DNA of 64,000 nucleotides from Sagittula salina (lineage in GTDB: Bacteria; Pseudomonadota; Alphaproteobacteria; Rhodobacterales; Rhodobacteraceae), in contig NZ_JAGISH010000011.1 in the NCBI RefSeq assembly GCF_017813235.1, positions 1-64,000 of the forward strand. Reading direction: 5' to 3'. The translations under genes were made by a program, and so were the position numbers. Shown here piece by piece: positions 59,427 to 64,000 of this stretch. A model generated the notes under the pieces. It made no database searches, was not told the DNA's origin, and saw only the letters and a program-made list of their open reading frames with translations. Position 1 is the first letter of the stretch. Each line of letters starts with the position of its first letter.

Positions 59427-61474
59427 TCCTCCGTGGCGCCCGACAGCGCGGTCTCCCGCAGCGCGCCGCGAAAGACGGGGGCAAAGAGGTCGCGCACCCG
59501 GCGCGCGGCGTTGTTGGTGACATGATTGTTGTCGAAATACTGTCCCACGCCGCCCGCCAGCGCGGAGCAGCGCGTGGCATCGCAGAACCGTGGCCAGGGG
59601 TCGATCCACTGCACACGCCCCGCGGCCACCAGCGGCATCCAGGGCGCATCCGCCTGCTCGCTGCGACCGAGAAGCGCGGTAGGGTCCACATCCGTTTCAA
59701 CCACCGGGGGCGCGGCCAGGGGCAGGCCCCGATGCGCCGCCTCGCGCGCGGCGCGGCGGCTGTCGTAGCGCGGAATCTCCGGCGGCTGGCGCAGGACAAA
59801 CACGCGGGGAAAGAAACGGTCCAACTGGGCGACAGTGGCTTCTGCCGCCTCCGCCAGAACGGCGCCCTGGGGTTCGCCGACCCGTTCCGGGCGCTGCGTC
59901 GGATAAAGCGCGATGGCGTTGCCCGCGTCAAAGCCGATGCCCTTGCCTTCGGCGTAGTAGCCCCAGCGCCCGATGAGCAGCACGGTGTCGATGGAGGAGA
60001 GCCGCCCGAACCCCTGCCGGACCTGCGTGTTGGCCTGACGGCAGGCTGTGTCCTGTGCCGGGGTGGCGGCGCTTTCGACCTTGCGCAGGTCGACCAGCGG
60101 CGGGCAGCCCGCGCGCCAGAGGAGGATGGCAGGCACGTCCGCCTCCTCCGCCGCCTGCGCCAGCCCGTCGTGGAAGGCGCGGGCGTGGCTGTCGCCCCAG
60201 ATCAGCACCCGGGGCGGGCCGACGGGGCCGATGGGGCAGACCTCCAGCCCGTCAAGCGGCAGCGCGTCCTCCGTGTAGCAGCGGCTGAAATCCTGAAGGA
60301 AGTCGGCGGAGGCGTCGACATGCACCCGCGCCTCCGGCCCGAAGCGATCGGGCAGGCCGTCCCGCAGGAAGACATTCACACTCACCGCCAGCGCGCCGAT
60401 GGTGGCGAGCCCCGTGGCGGAAACGATGACCCCGCCGGGAAGCCGCCACGCCCGCCGCACCGGGCGTTCGATGAACCGCCACGACAGGAACGCCAGCAGG
60501 AAGGACAACGCCATCCAGATCAGTGCCTCGGCCGGGCCAGCGTAGCCGTCGCGTAACGTGTTGGAAAGCGTGTAGACCGGCCAGTGCCAGAGGTAGAGCG
60601 AATAGGACATCAGCCCCACGAAGCGCAGAGCGGGCTTGCGGAGAAGGCGGTTGACGGTGCCGTCGTTCGTGCCGCTCGACAGGATCAGCGCGGTGCCCAG
60701 AACCGGCACCACCGCGAGCAGGCCGGGGAAGTTCGGGCCGGCGGGGATCGTGGCGACGGAGATCAGCACCAGTGCCAGCCCGGCCCAGGAGAATCCGCGC
60801 CAGCCAGTCCATGTGGTGCCGCGCGACTGCCCCCAGATTGCCAGCAGAACGCCCGTCAGAAGCTCCCACGCGCGGAACGGAAAGAGGTAGAAGGTCGCCG
60901 TGGGATACTGCGGCGTCAGCCAGACGCAGGCGGCGAGCGAAGCCCCCCAGGCGAGTGCGAGCATCGCAACCATCTGTCGGGGCCTGCGCAGGAAAAGCAG
61001 CATGAGGAGCGGCAGCAGGATGTAGAACTGTTCCTCCACCGCCAGCGACCAAGTGTGCAGCAGCGGCTTGTCGTGGGCGCTGGCGTCGAAATAGCCGCTC
61101 TGGCGGAAAAACAGTACATTCGATAGGTAAACCGTGGCGGCGATGGCGCTCTTGCCCAGCTCTCGGAATTCGAAGGGTAAGAGCAGCAGCCACCCCACCG
61201 CAAAGGTTGCCGCCAGCACGGCAAAAAAGGCCGGGGCCAGCCTGCGAAAGCGCCGGACGTAAAAGGCGCCGAGGCGGAGGTGTCCGGTTTCCTGAAGTTC
61301 GCGCCAGAGGATGCCACCGATCAGGAAGCCCGAGATCACAAGGAACACGTCCACGCCGACAAATCCGCCCCGGAGTGGCAGACCGAAGTGATAAAACACG
61401 ACCGAGAGGACCGCGATAGCGCGCAGCCCATCGATTTCGCCCCTGTATTTCAGATGGCGGGTGTCGTTGCTCAT
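59423..61474 (-). CDS. Membrane acyltransferase (family 3) with C-terminal SGNH domain
   Basis: 683 residues from ATG 61474; an upstream ATG at 61576 is possible but its extension is non-conserved and contains a 9-bp tandem repeat. Residues about 8-370 hold ten or so membrane helices: YRGEIDGLRAIAVLSVVFYH (with the usual R-x-x-D-G-L-R-A), GGFVGVDVFLVISGFLI, and HTWSLAVEEQFYI. The C-terminal part is an SGNH hydrolase-like domain: VLIWGDSHARAFHDGL, and DNNHVTNNAA as the D-x-x-H block. Such enzymes O-acetylate extracellular polysaccharides or O-antigen. Confidence 0.9.
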   Translation of the reverse strand: MSNDTRHLKYRGEIDGLRAIAVLSVVFYHFGLPLRGGFVGVDVFLVISGFLIGGILWRELQETGHLRLGAFYVRRFRRLAPAFFAVLAATFAVGWLLLLPFEFRELGKSAIAATVYLSNVLFFRQSGYFDASAHDKPLLHTWSLAVEEQFYILLPLLMLLFLRRPRQMVAMLALAWGASLAACVWLTPQYPTATFYLFPFRAWELLTGVLLAIWGQSRGTTWTGWRGFSWAGLALVLISVATIPAGPNFPGLLAVVPVLGTALILSSGTNDGTVNRLLRKPALRFVGLMSYSLYLWHWPVYTLSNTLRDGYAGPAEALIWMALSFLLAFLSWRFIERPVRRAWRLPGGVIVSATGLATIGALAVSVNVFLRDGLPDRFGPEARVHVDASADFLQDFSRCYTEDALPLDGLEVCPIGPVGPPRVLIWGDSHARAFHDGLAQAAEEADVPAILLWRAGCPPLVDLRKVESAATPAQDTACRQANTQVRQGFGRLSSIDTVLLIGRWGYYAEGKGIGFDAGNAIALYPTQRPERVGEPQGAVLAEAAEATVAQLDRFFPRVFVLRQPPEIPRYDSRRAAREAAHRGLPLAAPPVVETDVDPTALLGRSEQADAPWMPLVAAGRVQWIDPWPRFCDATRCSALAGGVGQYFDNNHVTNNAARRVRDLFAPVFRGALRETALSGATEE

Positions 61475-61617
61475 GCTTCCGGCTTCTCCGGCTTCTCCGG
61501 CTTCTTTGGCGGCGAATTCCGCGTGCCGGTCACGCCGAGACGCCTCTGTGTTGCCATGAGGGTGATAATACCGCATTTCAGGGCAGGAATAGGGCGGATG
61601 GGCGAAGGTACGCGGGA

Positions 61618-62109
61618 ATGGACGAGAAGAGCGGCATCTCTGCAACCCATCCCGATTGGTCGCGCGAGCGGGTGGAGCGGTTCTGGGATCCGGGCAGGAA
61701 GCTGATCCGGTCGGTCCGTCGGTATCAGCACTGGCGCGGCCGGGGCACCCTGGGACGGGCGATGTCGAAGTATTGGGTTCTGAACCATTGGTTCTGGTCG
61801 CTGATGACGCAATCGGAATTGCACCTGACGGCGCAGGTGGGCGGTGGGCTGCGGATGACGCATCCCAACGGCATCATCGTGCATCCGGAGGCGGTGATCG
61901 GCCCGAACTGCATGTTGTTCCATCAGGTCACGCTGGCCGGACGCGTGGTGCTGGGCGGTCATGTGGATGTGGGCGCGGGAGCCAAGCTGATCGGGCCATT
62001 GACCGTGGGCGATCATGCGGTGATCGGTGCAAACGCGGTGGTGACGCGGGATGTGCCTGCGGGGGCCGTGGTGGCCGGTGTCCCGGCGCGGGTGATTTCG
62101 GGCGGATGA
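61618..62109 (+). CDS. Serine acetyltransferase-like hexapeptide transferase
   Basis: 163 residues. Hexapeptide turns run from VHPEAVIGPNC through LAGRVVLGGHVDVGAGAKLI to VIGANAVVTRDVPAGAVVAG, with the catalytic HPNGIIVHP region typical of the CysE-like left-handed beta helix. It is shorter than CysE and lacks its N-terminal helical domain, so it is more likely an acetyltransferase of an exopolysaccharide pathway, as the neighbours suggest. It is divergent from the acyltransferase. Confidence 0.83.
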   Translation: MDEKSGISATHPDWSRERVERFWDPGRKLIRSVRRYQHWRGRGTLGRAMSKYWVLNHWFWSLMTQSELHLTAQVGGGLRMTHPNGIIVHPEAVIGPNCMLFHQVTLAGRVVLGGHVDVGAGAKLIGPLTVGDHAVIGANAVVTRDVPAGAVVAGVPARVISGG

Positions 62110-62125
62110 CTGGTGGGTCGGGGCG

Positions 62126-62181
62126 TCGATTCGCTGCGTAAATCGCCCGGGACAAGGCGTTGCGATTTTCTGCGCAAATCG
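62126..62181. repeat. Two tandem copies of a GCGAAATCG-type palindromic motif
   Basis: TCGATTCGCTGCGTAAATCG (62126-62145) and GCGATTTTCTGCGCAAATCG (62161-62180) share a CGATT...CTGCG.AAATCG pattern in which CGATT and AATCG are complementary. They lie in the gap between two convergent genes, just before a GAGTATTT element. Confidence 0.45.
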
Positions 62182-62207
62182 ACTGGCGCGCCCTTCGGCC
62201 GCGAGTT

Positions 62208-62230
62208 TGAGTATTTGAACCAAGACGAAA
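62208..62230 (+). repeat. Dispersed GAGTATTT element, short copy 4
   Basis: TGAGTATTTGAACCAAGACGAAA has GAGTATTT followed by CCAAGA and a purine-rich tail, as in the other copies. Located between convergent genes. Confidence 0.5.
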
Positions 62231-62268
62231 CCGGGTCCCGGTGAAAGCGGCGAGAGGCCGATGCGAGG

Positions 62269-63033
62269 TCAACTGGCGGGATGGCGCAGGCGCGACAGCG
62301 TTGCCTTGGCGGTTTCCGAAGGCAGGATGGCGAGACATTTCGCATAGCGGGGCCCCAGACGCTTTGGCTGGCTGAGCGCCCTCCAGAGCCATTCCATCGC
62401 CAGCTTGCGGACCCATGATGGCGCACGCTGCTGGCTGCCTGCGAAGAAGTCGAGACCCGCGCCGATGCAGGCAAATCCCACCTCCGGGGCGACCTTGCGG
62501 CCATACGCGGCAAAGATCTCCTGTCTGGGCGCGCCCAGTGCCACGAAGCACAGCCGCGCGCCGCTGTCGGCGATTTCGCCCAGCATGGCCTCTGCCAGTT
62601 CGCCCTGCGGGTCAAAGCCCATGGCGGGCGCAATGGTGCAGGCCACCCGCAGGTCGCGCACTTCGCGTTCGAGGTAGTCCTTCGCCGCCGCCAGCACCGG
62701 CTCCGTCGCGCCGAAAAGTGCCACCTTCACGCCCTGCGCCGCTGCGATGCGGGCCAGCGGCAGGATTGCCTCCGACCCGGGGATCAGCGAGACTGGCCGC
62801 CCCGCAAGGCGCGACAGCCAGACGACGGGGTTGCCGTCCGCCACCACGAATGTCTGCGCCGCATAGGCACTTCGAAAGGCCGGAGAGGCGCGCAACTTCA
62901 CGAGGTGGTCGAGGTTCAGCGTGGCCAGCGCGAAGCCTTTTCGACGCGCGAAACGCTCGCGCACCCGCGCTTCGAGCGCGGCCCATGTCGGCACGTTCAC
63001 CTGGATCGCCTGACCTTCGACCCGGAATTCCAT
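62269..63033 (-). CDS. WecG/TagA/CpsF family glycosyltransferase
   Basis: 254 residues from ATG 63033. LATLNLDHLVKLRASPAFRS, VVADGNPVVWLSRL, KVALFGATEPVLAAA and FVALGAPRQEIFAA follow the GT26 family in order, including the T-x-N-x-D/H and G-x-P-x-Q-E motifs. These enzymes add a sugar to a lipid-linked precursor of O-antigen, enterobacterial common antigen-like or exopolysaccharides, at the inner face of the membrane. Confidence 0.9.
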   Translation of the reverse strand: MEFRVEGQAIQVNVPTWAALEARVRERFARRKGFALATLNLDHLVKLRASPAFRSAYAAQTFVVADGNPVVWLSRLAGRPVSLIPGSEAILPLARIAAAQGVKVALFGATEPVLAAAKDYLEREVRDLRVACTIAPAMGFDPQGELAEAMLGEIADSGARLCFVALGAPRQEIFAAYGRKVAPEVGFACIGAGLDFFAGSQQRAPSWVRKLAMEWLWRALSQPKRLGPRYAKCLAILPSETAKATLSRLRHPAS

Positions 63034-63239
63034 AAGGCAGCCTTTCCCGCCCCTGAGGTGGGCGTTCGGCGCCTTGATAGCTGTTATCCTGTCCGGGGTC
63101 CGTGCCTTAACTGCAACAGGGCGAACAAAATTTGCTGTGGTGATGCCGCGGCGCCGCGATCGCGGGCCATTAGGAGGCGGGCGCCGAACTCTGGCCATGA
63201 TTGAATGGCACGGGCGGCATGGGCCGAAAGGGGTGCAGG

Positions 63240-64000
63240 GTGGTTTTTCAGGCGCAGGACCAGAAGGGCGAGGATGGGGCCGCTCGGGCGGACCGGGTGC
63301 TTCTGCTGGGATGCGGTTTCGTGGCCGACCTCTATGCGCGTTCGCTGGCGCTGCACCCGGAGATCGCGGTGGCGGGCGTCTACGACACCGACCCCGCGCG
63401 TCTGCGGCAGTTTTGTGGATACTGGGGTTACCCGGCCTGCGACAGCTTCGAAGCCTTGCTGGCCGCTGCCCCGGGTGCTCTGATATTGAACCTCACCAAC
63501 CCGCAGGCGCATTTCGAAACCTCGCGCACCTGTCTGGAGGCGGGGCACCCGGTTTACTCGGAAAAGCCGCTCGCCATGACCTTGCCGGAGGCGCAGGCGC
63601 TGCACGCACTGGCGGAGGCGCGCGGGCTGGTGCTGGCCTCCGCGCCCTGTTCGGCGCTTGGCGAGGCGGCGCAGACGCTGGGGCGCGCCCTGCGCGATGG
63701 TGTGGCGGGCAAGCCCCGGCTGATCTACGCGGAACTCGATGACGGTTACGTGAGCCAGGCGGCTTTCGGCCGGTGGATCTCCGAATCCGGAGCGCCCTGG
63801 CCGGCGGAGGACGAATTCCGCGTTGGCTGCACGCTGGAGCACGCGGGTTACTACCTGACATGGCTGATCGCCTGGTTCGGGCCAGTGCGCACCGTGGTCG
63901 CCGCCTCAGCCGAGGTGACCGAAAAGGCGGGGCAGGGGCCATACGCCCCCGATGTCTCTGTCGCGGTGCTTTACTTCGTTGCCGGCCCGGTGGTGCGGCT
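63240..64000 (+). CDS. Gfo/Idh/MocA family oxidoreductase (partial, cut by window end)
   Basis: At least 253 codons from GTG 63240 and open to the window end. VLLLGCGFVADLYARSLA is the N-terminal Rossmann motif, and YSEKPLAM carries the E-K-P motif of the family. LEHAGYYLTWLIAWFGPV belongs to the C-terminal domain. The family oxidises or reduces sugars and nucleotide sugars with NAD(P). It starts a rightward set of genes in the likely polysaccharide locus. A later GTG at 63297 is inside the Rossmann strand and less likely. Confidence 0.82.
   Translation, partial: MVFQAQDQKGEDGAARADRVLLLGCGFVADLYARSLALHPEIAVAGVYDTDPARLRQFCGYWGYPACDSFEALLAAAPGALILNLTNPQAHFETSRTCLEAGHPVYSEKPLAMTLPEAQALHALAEARGLVLASAPCSALGEAAQTLGRALRDGVAGKPRLIYAELDDGYVSQAAFGRWISESGAPWPAEDEFRVGCTLEHAGYYLTWLIAWFGPVRTVVAASAEVTEKAGQGPYAPDVSVAVLYFVAGPVVR

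Overview
The window is a high-GC alphaproteobacterial chromosome segment, almost certainly from a member of the Rhodobacteraceae (Roseobacter group). The basis is the regB/senC/regA redox cluster next to ahcY, the trxA-addA-addB-murU-tsaE/amgK order, the hemD-Mic60-HemY operon, hslVU, and several copies of a GAGTATTT-containing intergenic element that I recall from this family.

Layout. 1-2030 is a damaged stretch: the last bases of an IS3-type element sit inside a MerR-type/methyltransferase gene, followed by an acetyltransferase and a 5' fragment of rsgA. 2032-5360 holds an HpaI-type aldolase and the molybdate transporter modABC. 5696-12386 carries a periplasmic MORN-repeat protein, a NAD-synthetase-like protein that has lost its key residues in both active sites, a small zincin, thpR, a PfkB kinase and gltX. 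12520-16361 holds hslU and hslV, separated by an oppositely oriented lipid-kinase/phosphoesterase pair. 16602-17926 is a compact two-gene operon (PD-(D/E)XK nuclease-like protein plus an unknown protein) of visibly lower GC; it is one of two places where an undescribed system could sit. 17985-41403 is mostly core: two hydrolase or acetyltransferase genes, trxA, the addAB recombination nuclease, a MurU/AmgK-TsaE pair, a PAS protein, regB/senC/regA, a glycine-zipper lipoprotein, an HD phosphohydrolase, ahcY, a panE-like reductase, DUF2853, EVE, YciI, gpsA and tsaD. 41543-45429 is hemD, Mic60/mitofilin and HemY, followed by tRNA-Thr(CGT).

45553-54629 is a genomic island integrated at that tRNA. 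The last bases of the tRNA are repeated (15 bp) at its far end. Its left part is a graveyard: an inactivated tyrosine recombinase and fragments of HsdR, an IS5-type transposase and an IS110 transposase. Its right part is low-GC cargo: a small exported protein of unknown family directly upstream of a 1691-residue FrpC-like RTX exoprotein. A broken IS5-type transposase closes it.

54819-64000 returns to core-like GC and looks like the start of a cell-envelope or exopolysaccharide locus: an LpxR-like outer-membrane protein, a Hint-domain protein, an operon of membrane O-acyltransferase, GMC oxidoreductase and SDR, a hexapeptide acetyltransferase, a WecG/TagA glycosyltransferase and a Gfo/Idh/MocA oxidoreductase cut by the window end.

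All family assignments come from reading motifs and remembered family patterns; no database search was possible.
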